Of a DNA stretch of 64,000 nucleotides, positions 31,139-40,056 are shown in pieces. Source of the stretch: Aureibaculum marinum (lineage in GTDB: Bacteria; Bacteroidota; Bacteroidia; Flavobacteriales; Flavobacteriaceae); NCBI RefSeq assembly GCF_003813905.1, contig NZ_RPFJ01000002.1:457131-521130 (forward strand). Reading direction: 5' to 3'. A program made the translations under genes and the position numbers. The notes beneath the pieces are model-generated. The model was not told where the DNA came from. It made no database searches and saw only the letters and a program-made list of their open reading frames with translations. Within the stretch, counting starts at the first letter, position 1. Every line of letters begins with the position of its first letter.

Positions 31139-31723
31139 TCAATTATAACCGTCATAACCACAGACTTTACAATCTTCTTTACTTTTAAGTTCTCCTACTA
31201 ATTTACCTTTTTCGTTCAACTCATACCCACAACAATCCATAAATCCTTGAGTAATCATTTTTCTTGCACGTTGTACTTGCGATTTTACTGTGGACAATGG
31301 TAGGTTTAAAATTTTTGAAATTTCTTGTTGTTTATATCCTTGTATATCTGCCATAAATAATGGCGTTCTGTACTTTTTGTCTAAATTCTTTAAAATTCCA
31401 TGTAAACAATCTTGTTCAGAGTGTTCGTAAAAATTTACAGAATAATTAGCTACATCTTCAATATCTTTTTCTGCAATTTTATTATCTGCTATTACTTTAT
31501 TTTTTTTACTAGTTCTAAAATAATCTAAAACTGTATTATTTGCTACTGTAAATAACCAAGACTTTAACTTTGTAATATCAGTTACATCAGAAACTTTAGT
31601 ATGTACTTTTATAAAAACTTCTTGTAACAAATCATCCGTAATAATTTTATCATTGGTTTTTGACAAAATAAAACGTCTGACATCATCAGAATAGGTATTC
31701 CAAATAAGTTTTGTATTCCTCAT
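31139..31723 (-). CDS. sigZ: SigZ-like ECF RNA polymerase sigma factor
   Basis: 194 residues. Region 2 (DDLLQEVFIKVHTKVSDV, LKSWLFTVANNTVLDYFR) and region 4 (YRTPLFMADIQGYKQQEISKILNLPLSTVKSQVQRARKMI) are complete. The tail is Cys-rich: Cys164-Cys165 and Cys185-x-x-Cys188, with ELNEKGKLVGELKSKEDC between them, typical of SigZ proteins and suited to metal or redox sensing. No anti-sigma gene is adjacent. A gene for an 11-Cys peptide lies immediately upstream on the same strand. Confidence 0.88.
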   Translation of the reverse strand: MRNTKLIWNTYSDDVRRFILSKTNDKIITDDLLQEVFIKVHTKVSDVTDITKLKSWLFTVANNTVLDYFRTSKKNKVIADNKIAEKDIEDVANYSVNFYEHSEQDCLHGILKNLDKKYRTPLFMADIQGYKQQEISKILNLPLSTVKSQVQRARKMITQGFMDCCGYELNEKGKLVGELKSKEDCKVCGYDGYN

Positions 31724-31747
31724 CTTTTAAATTTTGTACTCTAAAAT

Positions 31748-31770
31748 AACACCTCCTAAAAGGAGGTGTT
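31748..31770 (-). terminator. Hairpin between the Cys-rich peptide gene and sigZ
   Basis: Perfect 10-bp stem AACACCTCCT / AGGAGGTGTT with a 3-base loop, 11 bases past the peptide stop and 24 bases before sigZ. The following T-run on the minus strand is weak (ATTTTA), so it may be a leaky terminator or attenuator that would give more peptide message than sigma message. Confidence 0.6.
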
Positions 31771-31781
31771 ATAATTTTTAA

Positions 31782-31883
31782 TTAACAATTACATCCTGAA
31801 CAAGTGCAATTTTCGCAAGTACAATTTGCACATATTCCGTCTTTACATCCTTCGCAAGTGCAGTTGCATTCTTTATTTCTCAT
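31782..31883 (-). CDS. Metallothionein-like Cys-rich peptide, 33 aa
   Basis: Complete frame ATG to TAA. The product begins MRNKECNCTCEGCKDG and ends CENCTCSGCNC. It has 11 Cys in 33 residues (positions 6, 8, 10, 13, 18, 21, 23, 26, 28, 31, 33) arranged as overlapping CxC and CxxC motifs, with no aromatic residue, no signal peptide, and a repeated xNCTCE unit. This composition fits a cytoplasmic thiolate metal-cluster peptide. It does not resemble SmtA-type metallothioneins, which contain His and aromatics. It lies directly upstream of sigZ. Confidence 0.8.
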   Translation of the reverse strand: MRNKECNCTCEGCKDGICANCTCENCTCSGCNC

Positions 31884-31978
31884 AATTCTAAATTTTAAGA
31901 TTAATACTACACAAAATCGCTTAACGCAGATTATGCTTTTACAAGTATTAGACGAAAAAAATTAAATAAAGATGCATT

Positions 31979-33505
31979 TTAGACAAGTTTTTTTGAATTG
32001 GACATTTCTAAAAGTTCATCCATAAATTTTCTACTATTGAATAATCGAGGTACTTTATGTTGGCCACCTAATTTATTATTTTTCTTTAACCAATTGTAAA
32101 ACAATCCAGATTTAGCTTTATGAATTTTTGGCATTTCTAAGGTCATATCATTATAACGTTTAGCTTCGTAATCAGAATTTATGGCTTTTAAAGAATTGTC
32201 TAGCAATTCAGTAAAATATCCCATACTTTCAGGTGCTTTTTTAAACTCTATCATCCATTCGTGCGAACCTTTCTTTTTTCCTTCCATAAAAATGGGAGCC
32301 ACAGTATAATCAACAATAACAGAATCCGTCTTTTTACATACTCTTTTCAATGCTTCTTCAGCATTTTCTACGATAAGTTCTTCTCCAAAAACATTAATAA
32401 AATTCTTGGTTCTACCGGTAATTCGAATCCTAAATGGATCAAGAGAAACAAACTTAACAGTATCTCCAATCAGATATCTCCATAACCCTGCATTGGTTGT
32501 AATTACAATAGCATAATTTACATTAAGTTTTACTTCTTCTAAAGGAATAGCTATAGAGTCTTCTCCATTAAATTCTGTCATTGGTATAAATTCATAGAAA
32601 ATGCCATAATCTAACATCAATAATAAATCTTGTGAATTATTAGAATCTTGTATTGCAAAAAAACCTTCAGAAGCATTATAAGTCTCGTAATATCTAAAAT
32701 CTTTTTTAGGAATTATTTTTTTAAACTGTTCTCTATAAGGATTAAAATTTACTCCTCCGTGAAAGTATACTTCCAAGTTGGGCCAAACCTCTAAAATATT
32801 ATCTTTTCCTGTTTTTTCTAAAACTGCATTTAACAACACCAACATCCAAGAAGGCACACCTACTAAACTGGTAATATTTTCGTTAATAGTCTCATTAACA
32901 ATGGCATCCATTTTTGTTTCCCATTCACTCATTAGAGCTACTTCTGATTTTGGAGAAGAACTAAAATCTGCCCAAAAAGGCATATTTTCAATAATTATAG
33001 CAGATAAATCTCCAAAATAAGAATTATTATCTTCGTAAATAGCACTACTTCCTCCTAAACGCAATCCTCGACCATTAAACAACCCTGCATCTTCATTATT
33101 ATTAATATACAACGCTAGCATATCCTTACCAGCTTTTAAATGGCAATATTCTAAAGCCTCATTACTTACTGGTATAAACTTACTTTTTGAATTGGTAGTT
33201 CCACTAGATTTTGCAAACCATTGGATATGGGTTGGCCAAAATAGATTTTGCTCACCTCTTCTAGCTCGTTCAACTAAGGGCTCAATAGACTCATATTTTT
33301 GAATAGGTACATTCTCTCTAAAAGTCTGATAATTATAAATTGAACTAAAATTATATTTTTTGCCAACCTCGGTATTCTTGGCAGTTTCAACCAAGCGTAT
33401 TAACAGCTCATGCTGAACATCAATTGGATATTTTAGAAATAATTCCATTTGATGTTTTCTCTTTTTTAAAAACCAAGAAATAACCGTATTAAATAATGGT
33501 AACAT
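31979..33505 (-). CDS. GH3 auxin-responsive promoter family protein (ANL superfamily)
   Basis: 508 residues. The adenylate-forming signature is SSGTTNSKSKFIPVS; later motifs include YNASEGFFAIQD, AGLWRYLIGDTVKF and GRTKNFINVFGEELIVENAEEAL. Plant GH3 enzymes join acyl acids to amino acids through an acyl-AMP. The bacterial members, common in Bacteroidota, have no settled substrate. It is divergent from purE. Confidence 0.9.
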   Translation of the reverse strand: MLPLFNTVISWFLKKRKHQMELFLKYPIDVQHELLIRLVETAKNTEVGKKYNFSSIYNYQTFRENVPIQKYESIEPLVERARRGEQNLFWPTHIQWFAKSSGTTNSKSKFIPVSNEALEYCHLKAGKDMLALYINNNEDAGLFNGRGLRLGGSSAIYEDNNSYFGDLSAIIIENMPFWADFSSSPKSEVALMSEWETKMDAIVNETINENITSLVGVPSWMLVLLNAVLEKTGKDNILEVWPNLEVYFHGGVNFNPYREQFKKIIPKKDFRYYETYNASEGFFAIQDSNNSQDLLLMLDYGIFYEFIPMTEFNGEDSIAIPLEEVKLNVNYAIVITTNAGLWRYLIGDTVKFVSLDPFRIRITGRTKNFINVFGEELIVENAEEALKRVCKKTDSVIVDYTVAPIFMEGKKKGSHEWMIEFKKAPESMGYFTELLDNSLKAINSDYEAKRYNDMTLEMPKIHKAKSGLFYNWLKKNNKLGGQHKVPRLFNSRKFMDELLEMSNSKKLV

Positions 33506-33520
33506 TTTCTAAATTTCTAT

Positions 33521-33551
33521 TTGAAGTTTACTCTCTATAACACTATCTTTG
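33521..33551 (+). promoter_or_regulatory. Promoter of purE
   Basis: TTG (33521-33523), 20-base spacer, TATCTTTG (33544-33551): this matches the flavobacterial TTG-N17-23-TAnnTTTG pattern. Predicted leader about 47 bases. Confidence 0.6.
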
Positions 33552-33603
33552 GTCAATAAAAGTACGAATAATCTTTGTATCCATTAAAAAAAAAGATCAA
33601 ATT

Positions 33604-34095
33604 ATGGCTAAAGTTGGAATTATTATGGGCAGCAATTCAGATATGCCAGTAATGCAAGAGGCAATTACAATATTACATGAATTTAATATAGATATAGAAA
33701 TTGATATTGTTTCGGCTCATAGAACTCCTGATAAATTATATGATTATGCAAAAAATGCTCATATCCGTGGCGTACAAGTTATAATTGCTGGGGCTGGAGG
33801 GGCTGCTCACTTACCAGGAATGGTTGCATCAATGAGTCCACTTCCGGTAATTGGAGTTCCAATTAAATCGAGCAATTCTATTGATGGTTGGGATTCTGTT
33901 TTATCTATCCTTCAAATGCCAGGTGGTGTTCCTGTAGCAACAGTTGCTCTAAATGGAGCAAAAAATGCTGGAATATTAGCAGCTCAAATACTTGGAAGTA
34001 GTGATAAAAAAGTTCAACAAAAAATTATAGACTATAAAGAAGAGCTAAAAGTAAAAGTTAATAAAGCTTCTGAAGAAATTAGCCAACAAAAATAA
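33604..34095 (+). CDS. purE: N5-carboxyaminoimidazole ribonucleotide mutase
   Basis: 163-residue class I Pur[17 protein letters not shown] (substrate phosphate/carboxylate site), [16 protein letters not shown] (catalytic His) and [23 protein letters not shown]. It converts N5-CAIR to CAIR in purine synthesis. The usual partner purK is not adjacent, as the flanking genes are unrelated. Confidence 0.96.
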   Translation: MAKVGIIMGSNSDMPVMQEAITILHEFNIDIEIDIVSAHRTPDKLYDYAKNAHIRGVQVIIAGAGGAAHLPGMVASMSPLPVIGVPIKSSNSIDGWDSVLSILQMPGGVPVATVALNGAKNAGILAAQILGSSDKKVQQKIIDYKEELKVKVNKASEEISQQK

Positions 34096-34251
34096 AAAGG
34101 ACTAAATAAGAATCTATAATTGTTGCTACTTAAATCAAAAAAGTAATTTTAAACCTAAAATCATTCTGAGATACAAAAAATTTTAAATTGAGATTATTAA
34201 TTTCAAAAAAGTTTTTTTCGGTTCATCTTGGGTGATAATTCTATAATAAAC

Positions 34252-36291
34252 ATGAATAATCCATTATTACAACCATTTAATACCCCACATGCAACAGCAC
34301 CATTTGCTAACATTGAAAATAAACATTTTAAACCTGCTTTTGAACAAGCCATAAAAATAGCAAAAGAGGAAATTACTAATATTACTGAAAACCCAGAACC
34401 CCCAACTTTTAAAAATACAATAGAAGCATTAGATTTCTCGGGATATACATTAGATAGATTATCTTCAATTTTCTTTAACCTAAATTCTGCTGAAACCAAT
34501 GATGAAATTCAAAAAATTGCTCAAGAAATTTCACCTTTATTATCAGAATTTTCGAATGATATACGATTAAATAAAAAATTATTTGAACGAATAAAAACAG
34601 TTTATAACCAAAAAGAAAAATTAAATTTATCAGTTGAACAAACTACCCTATTGGATAAAAAATACAAGAGTTTTTCTAGAAATGGAGCAAATCTGAATGA
34701 TAAAGACAAAGCAAAGTTACGAGAAATTGACATGAAATTATCAAAACTTTCGCTACAATTTGGAGAAAACGTATTGGCTGAAACTAATGCATTTGAAATG
34801 CATTTAATAGATGAAAATCAGCTTAAAGGATTACCTGAAGGAGTAAAAGAAGCTGCAAAAATGGCTGCCAAAGAAAAAGACCTTGAAGGATGGTTAATAA
34901 CATTGGACTATCCAAGCTATATCCCTTTTATGACTTATGCAGAAGATAGAAATTTACGTGAAAAACTGGCCAAAGCTTTTGGTTCAAGAGCTTTTCAAAA
35001 TAACAAAAACGACAATCAGCAAATTGTATTAAACATTGTTAAATTACGCCACGAAAGAGCTAATTTATTAGGGTATAAAACACATGCTCATTTTGTACTG
35101 GAAGAACGAATGGCAAAAACTCCAGAAAAGGTATTAAATTTTTTAAATGATTTATTAAAAAAAGCAAAACCTGCTGCAGAAAAAGAGTTTACCAAGCTAT
35201 CTGATTTTGCAAAAAATGACGGTATTAATCAATTACAAAAATGGGATGGAGCTTTTTATACTGAAAAACTAAAAAAGCAGTTGTTTAATTTAGATCAAGA
35301 AGCTTTAAAACCTTATTTTAAATTAGAAAATGTAATAGATGGAGCGTTTATTGTTGCCCATAAACTATTTGGATTAAAGTTTAATGAGGTTCAAAATATC
35401 GATAAGTATCACCAAGATGTTAAAACCTATGAAGTTACTAATGACAGTAATGAATTTATAGCTGTTTTTTATGCAGATTTTTTTCCTAGAAAAGGCAAAA
35501 GAAATGGTGCTTGGATGACTTCCTTTAAAGGTCAATGGAAAAAAGATAATCAAAATTCGAGACCACATATTTCTATCGTATGTAACTTTACAAAACCTAC
35601 CGAGACAAAACCTTCGTTATTAACTTTTAACGAAGTTACTACATTGTTTCATGAATTTGGGCATGCTTTACACGGCATGTTAGCAGATACGGTCTACCCT
35701 AGTCTTTCTGGAACAAATGTATATTGGGATTTTGTAGAGTTACCTAGTCAATTATTAGAGAATTGGTGTTATGAAAAAGAAGCATTAGATTTATTTGCTA
35801 AACATTACCAAACCTATGAACCAATCCCTATAGAAATGGTTCAAAAAATAAAAGACTCTTCTAACTTTATGGAAGGTATGCAAACCCTACGTCAGCTCAG
35901 TTTTGGATTGTTAGATATGAATTGGCATGCAGGTGAGTCTCCCGAAAAAATTGATAATGTAAAAGAATTTGAATTACAAGCTTTTGCCGATACGCAACTC
36001 TATCCTGATGTTATTGAAAATTGTATGAGCACATCATTTTCGCATATTTTTCAAGGTGGATATTCTAGCGGTTACTATTCCTATAAATGGGCAGAAGTAT
36101 TGGATGCTGATGCCTTTGAATACTTTAAAGAAACAGGAATTTTTAATAAAAAAACAGCAACTAAACTCTTAAAAAATGTATTATCTAAAGGAGGTACAGA
36201 CAACCCTATGGAATTATACAAACGTTTTAGAGGTAAAGAGCCTAGTAATGAGGCTTTATTGAAAAGAGCTGGACTGATTAGTAAAGATTGA
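34252..36291 (+). CDS. M3 family oligopeptidase (Dcp/OpdA type)
   Basis: 679 residues from the ATG at 34252 (MNNPLLQPFNTPHATAPFANI, which resembles the usual start of the family); a TTG 8 codons earlier is less likely. Zinc motif HEFGH (467-471) within LFHEFGHALHG, and the downstream GGYSSGYYSYKWAEVLDADAF typical of oligopeptidase A/Dcp. No signal peptide, so it degrades short peptides in the cytoplasm. Its stop overlaps the TTG start of the next gene. Confidence 0.95.
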   Translation: MNNPLLQPFNTPHATAPFANIENKHFKPAFEQAIKIAKEEITNITENPEPPTFKNTIEALDFSGYTLDRLSSIFFNLNSAETNDEIQKIAQEISPLLSEFSNDIRLNKKLFERIKTVYNQKEKLNLSVEQTTLLDKKYKSFSRNGANLNDKDKAKLREIDMKLSKLSLQFGENVLAETNAFEMHLIDENQLKGLPEGVKEAAKMAAKEKDLEGWLITLDYPSYIPFMTYAEDRNLREKLAKAFGSRAFQNNKNDNQQIVLNIVKLRHERANLLGYKTHAHFVLEERMAKTPEKVLNFLNDLLKKAKPAAEKEFTKLSDFAKNDGINQLQKWDGAFYTEKLKKQLFNLDQEALKPYFKLENVIDGAFIVAHKLFGLKFNEVQNIDKYHQDVKTYEVTNDSNEFIAVFYADFFPRKGKRNGAWMTSFKGQWKKDNQNSRPHISIVCNFTKPTETKPSLLTFNEVTTLFHEFGHALHGMLADTVYPSLSGTNVYWDFVELPSQLLENWCYEKEALDLFAKHYQTYEPIPIEMVQKIKDSSNFMEGMQTLRQLSFGLLDMNWHAGESPEKIDNVKEFELQAFADTQLYPDVIENCMSTSFSHIFQGGYSSGYYSYKWAEVLDADAFEYFKETGIFNKKTATKLLKNVLSKGGTDNPMELYKRFRGKEPSNEALLKRAGLISKD

Positions 36292-37061
36292 AATATATAA
36301 TCCATATTCTAATTGTAATTCTACTAACCGTTTTAACACAAGTTGGAGGAATTATATGGATTATATCTTTAATTGTTGCAATCAAACTAAACTATAAAAA
36401 AAGATATCTCTTTGTTGGATTATATTTATTATTTAATTTGCTAATTATTCCTCCTATTGCAAATTATTTTGGCAGAGTTGAATTATCTTATTTTAATGAA
36501 AATTTGAAACCAAAAAACATAATTTACCCACTATTATTTCGAAATTATGTAACTCCAGAGCTTAAAGAATTATTAGAAAATTCTGCTCAAAACATTAATA
36601 ACGAATATAATTTTCAGATAACATATTTGGATGCTAACTTTCCATTTTACAATGGCTTTCCATTATTACCGCATCTAAGTCATAACGATGGAAAAAAAGT
36701 AGACATCTCTTTTATGTACAAAACTAAAGATGGAAAAAGCACAAACAAAAAGCCATCTTTATCTGGTTACGGAGCTTTTGTAAGTTCTGAAAATCCTACC
36801 TATTCAGATTGTCTAGGCAAAGGATATTGGCAATATGACTACACAAAATATTTCACTTTTGGCATTTTTAATGATTTAGATTTTGATGAAAAAAGAACAA
36901 AAATTATAGTAGAAGAATTATTAAATCAACCAAAACTACAAAAGCTATTTATTGAGCCCTATCTAAAAACCCAATTAAGATTAAACAATTCTGATAAAAT
37001 CCGTTTCCATGGTTGCAGAGCTGTGAGACATGATGATCATATACATTTACAGATAAAATAA
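36288..37061 (+). CDS. Membrane-anchored LAS-type (M15/M74-like) metallopeptidase
   Basis: 257 residues; the start is TTG within TTGA, overlapping the M3 peptidase stop by 4 bases. Two N-terminal transmembrane helices (about 4-33 and 40-60), then a soluble domain with His132-x6-Asp139 (SHNDGKKVD) and a C-terminal HDDHIHLQI (His251-x-His253). The H-x6-D plus HxH signature is that of LAS peptidases such as MepA, VanX and DD-carboxypeptidase Y, which cut peptidoglycan cross-links. The exact bond is unknown. Cys residues in YSDCLGKG and FHGCRAV could form a disulphide. Confidence 0.7.
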   Translation: MKYIIHILIVILLTVLTQVGGIIWIISLIVAIKLNYKKRYLFVGLYLLFNLLIIPPIANYFGRVELSYFNENLKPKNIIYPLLFRNYVTPELKELLENSAQNINNEYNFQITYLDANFPFYNGFPLLPHLSHNDGKKVDISFMYKTKDGKSTNKKPSLSGYGAFVSSENPTYSDCLGKGYWQYDYTKYFTFGIFNDLDFDEKRTKIIVEELLNQPKLQKLFIEPYLKTQLRLNNSDKIRFHGCRAVRHDDHIHLQIK

Positions 37062-37086
37062 ATATTGTTTAAAAACATACAGGATA

Positions 37087-38319
37087 CTATTTATTTTTCT
37101 CTTCAATCCATCTTGAAAGGTATTTCGTACTTTGCATGGTGTGATGTTGTAACAAACTACCTATAAAGTTTTGCTCTCTATGTAAAGCTAAATTTTGTTG
37201 AATTTCTATAATTCTATTACTTAACTTTTCTGACAGACGTTTTTTATTAAAGACTGTATTTATAATTCTAATTGCATTTTGTTGTGATTGTAACCATAAA
37301 TTCTTATTGCCATACAATTCAATAGCTTTTTGTGCAAACTCTTCTGGGTTATCTATCACATAACCATTCCAAGGTAAATTATCATGCATCCCTTCTGCTC
37401 CAATAGTTGTAGTCACTGATGGTGTTCCGTTCAACATGGCATCTACTAACTTTCCTTTTAGTCCTGCCCCGAATTGAAGTGGTGCAAGTAAAACTTTTGC
37501 TTTTGAAATTACTTTGTGAGCATTCTCTGCTCTACCTTTTACAATAAACCCTTCTTTTTCGCAATGTAAATCTGTTACTTTTTGAGAAGGGTACGATCCA
37601 TAAATATACAAATTAACCTTAGGCAACTGCTTTCTAACTAATGGCCAAATGGTTTTCTTTAAATACAATACGGATTGCCAATTGGGTTCATGTTTAAAAT
37701 TTCCAATACTGATAAAATCTCGCCGTTGTTCAAAAGACGGTTTATTCAACAAATTATTTTCCGAAATAGCATCTAGCATAAACGGCAATTGAACCAATAA
37801 ATTTTCTGGAATTTTAAAATGATTTAACAAGAGTTGCTGTTCAAACGTAGAAATAATCAAAGACAAATCACATCTATAAATTGAAGCTATTTCTCTTTTG
37901 GTAATATCAAGATGGTTTAATTGATTCCATTTAAACTCTATTCCCTTTTTTAAAGCTTCTAATCGTGTTTGCCTGAGACAATGTAAATCTTCGGTATCTA
38001 AAATACGGAGTGCATTTGGACAATTTTCGGTTACTCGCCAACCAAATTGTTCTTCAGTTATAAAACGGTCAAAAACTACAACATCAGGCTGTAAGCTTTT
38101 AATAAGACTATCGAAACTAGCATTGTTTAATTCAATAGTCACTCTATCAATTCCTAAATTTTCGAGATTATCAACATATTCTGAATTTTGTGCAGCACTG
38201 GCAAAAGTGATTTGATAGTGCTCCTCTAAAAAAAAGTGAAGCAATTGCATCATTCTACTTCCGGCAGCTGTAGAAGTTGATTCAGGAAACACTAAACCGA
38301 TAAACAAAACTTTTTGCAT
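37087..38319 (-). CDS. Glycosyltransferase, family 4-like
   Basis: 410 residues from the ATG at 38319 (MQKVLFIGLVFPESTSTAAG), 17 codons inside a longer frame. It has an N-terminal Rossmann-like domain and a GT-B C-terminal domain (FISIGNFKHEPNWQSVLYLKKTIWP, YIYGSYPSQKVTDL, VLLAPLQFGAGLKGKLVDAMLNGTPSVTTTIGAEGM). The GAGLKGK-x5-NG segment matches nucleotide-sugar-binding regions of GT4-type enzymes. The acceptor is unknown; no polysaccharide cluster is nearby. The C-terminus is helical and basic. Confidence 0.82.
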   Translation of the reverse strand: MQKVLFIGLVFPESTSTAAGSRMMQLLHFFLEEHYQITFASAAQNSEYVDNLENLGIDRVTIELNNASFDSLIKSLQPDVVVFDRFITEEQFGWRVTENCPNALRILDTEDLHCLRQTRLEALKKGIEFKWNQLNHLDITKREIASIYRCDLSLIISTFEQQLLLNHFKIPENLLVQLPFMLDAISENNLLNKPSFEQRRDFISIGNFKHEPNWQSVLYLKKTIWPLVRKQLPKVNLYIYGSYPSQKVTDLHCEKEGFIVKGRAENAHKVISKAKVLLAPLQFGAGLKGKLVDAMLNGTPSVTTTIGAEGMHDNLPWNGYVIDNPEEFAQKAIELYGNKNLWLQSQQNAIRIINTVFNKKRLSEKLSNRIIEIQQNLALHREQNFIGSLLQHHTMQSTKYLSRWIEEKNK

Positions 38320-38427
38320 CTTGCTAAAATATAAAGATTGAATAAATTTACCACTAAAATCAAATTGCAAAAAGATAAAAAAATATAATCCGTTTTCTTT
38401 GAATGTTTATTATTAGCATATAATCCC

Positions 38428-38435
38428 TACTTTTG
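38428..38435 (+). promoter_or_regulatory. Putative -7 box (TACTTTTG) of lpd
   Basis: Exact TAnnTTTG, 25 bases before the lpd ATG. A TTTG at 38398-38401 is slightly too far (26-base spacer) to be a standard -33 box. Confidence 0.4.
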
Positions 38436-38459
38436 TATTAATAAAATTAAATTTTACTT

Positions 38460-39866
38460 ATGAGTACATATGATGTAGCCATTATTGGTTCAGGACCTGG
38501 AGGATATGTTGCAGCAATTCGCTGTGCACAATTAGGCATGAAAACTGCCATTATCGAAAAATACGATACCCTTGGTGGTACCTGTTTAAATGTTGGTTGT
38601 ATTCCGTCAAAAGCATTGTTAGATTCTTCACATCATTACCATGATGCCATTTCTCATTTTGAAGAACATGGTATTGAAATAGCTGGTGATATTAAAGCCA
38701 ATCTTAAAAAAATGATTGACCGTAAACAAAGTGTAGTTGATACTAACACTAGCGGTATCAAATATTTGATGGATAAAAATAAAATTACAGTTTATCACGG
38801 TTTAGGATCTTTTAAAGATGCCACTCACATTACTATAAAAAAGTCGGATGGTAAATCTGAAAGCATTGAAGCTAAAAATACTATTATAGCAACAGGTTCA
38901 AAACCTTCTACTCTACCTTTTATAAAATTAGATAAAAAACGTGTTATTACTTCAACTGAAGCATTAAGCTTAAAAGAAGTTCCTAAACACTTAATTGTTA
39001 TTGGTGGAGGAGTTATCGGATTAGAACTTGGGCAAGTATATAGAAGGCTAGGTGCTGAAGTTTCTGTTATTGAATATATGGATAGAATCATACCAACAAT
39101 GGATGCTTCTTTATCTAAAGAATTACAAAAAGTACTAAAAAAACAAGGGATAAAATTCTACACCAAACACAAGGTAACTGCTGTTAAAGCTGGAGCAAAA
39201 GAGGTAACCATTACTGCAGATGATAAAAAAGGAAATCCTGTCGAATTTAAAGGAGATTACTGCTTAGTTTCTGTTGGTAGAAGACCTTATACTGAAGGTT
39301 TAAACCTAGACAAAGCTGGTGTAAAAGTCAATGATAGAGGTCAGATAGATGTAAACGACCATTTACAAACCAATGTATCTAACATCTATGCTATTGGCGA
39401 CGTAATAAAAGGAGCTATGCTTGCCCATAAAGCCGAAGAAGAAGGTGTATTTGTTGCTGAAGTGTTAGCTGGTCAAAAACCACATATTGATTATAATTTA
39501 ATTCCTGGGGTAGTTTATACTTGGCCAGAAGTTGCTGCTGTTGGAAAAACAGAAGAACAACTTAAAGAAGCTGGAGTTGACTATAAATCAGGACAATTTG
39601 CAATGCGTGCGTTAGGCCGTTCTAGAGCCAGTGGAGATATTGATGGTTTTGTAAAAATACTAGCAGATGCTAAAACAGATGAAGTATTAGGAGTGCACAT
39701 GTGTGGTGCACGAGTAGCTGATTTAATTTCTGAAGCAGTTGTTGCTATGGAATTTAGAGCGTCTGCTGAAGATATTGCTAGAATAAGCCATGCTCATCCA
39801 ACATATGCCGAAGCAGTAAAAGAAGCAGCATTAGACGCTACTGATAAAAGAGCTTTACATAGTTAA
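38460..39866 (+). CDS. lpdA: Dihydrolipoyl dehydrogenase (E3)
   Basis: 468-residue FAD-dependent disulphide oxidoreductase. FAD motif AIIGSGPGGYVAAI (8-20), redox pair Cys42-Cys47 (GGTCLNVGCIPSKALL), NAD motif VIGGGVIGLELGQV, and the C-terminal HAHPTYAEA with the active-site His. It reoxidises dihydrolipoamide in 2-oxoacid dehydrogenase complexes and the glycine cleavage system. E1/E2 genes are not adjacent. A long hairpin follows. Confidence 0.97.
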   Translation: MSTYDVAIIGSGPGGYVAAIRCAQLGMKTAIIEKYDTLGGTCLNVGCIPSKALLDSSHHYHDAISHFEEHGIEIAGDIKANLKKMIDRKQSVVDTNTSGIKYLMDKNKITVYHGLGSFKDATHITIKKSDGKSESIEAKNTIIATGSKPSTLPFIKLDKKRVITSTEALSLKEVPKHLIVIGGGVIGLELGQVYRRLGAEVSVIEYMDRIIPTMDASLSKELQKVLKKQGIKFYTKHKVTAVKAGAKEVTITADDKKGNPVEFKGDYCLVSVGRRPYTEGLNLDKAGVKVNDRGQIDVNDHLQTNVSNIYAIGDVIKGAMLAHKAEEEGVFVAEVLAGQKPHIDYNLIPGVVYTWPEVAAVGKTEEQLKEAGVDYKSGQFAMRALGRSRASGDIDGFVKILADAKTDEVLGVHMCGARVADLISEAVVAMEFRASAEDIARISHAHPTYAEAVKEAALDATDKRALHS

Positions 39867-39953
39867 GTAAACTCATCTTTCTTATATAACGTAAAGAGAT
39901 AGAGAACTGCTCAAATGGCAAAATTGTTATTCTAATTATCCAGATAAGAAAAT

Positions 39954-40002
39954 AGCGAAGAATCTTTTAAATTTATAATCTACAGTTAAAAGATTCTTCG
40001 CT
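39954..40002 (+). terminator. Long hairpin downstream of lpd
   Basis: 17-bp perfect inverted repeat (AGCGAAGAATCTTTTAA and its complement) with a 15-base AT loop. The following T-tract is poor (TATTTC), so it may be a terminator or an mRNA-stabilising structure. It lies 88 bases past the lpd stop. Confidence 0.6.
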
Positions 40003-40056
40003 TATTTCAAAACAATAATGCTATCAAGTACAACATGATAATGCCAACAAACTAAT

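Noticed and set aside
34228..34251. TTG start 8 codons upstream for the M3 peptidase
   Set aside because: The ATG at 34252 gives the N-terminus expected for the family.
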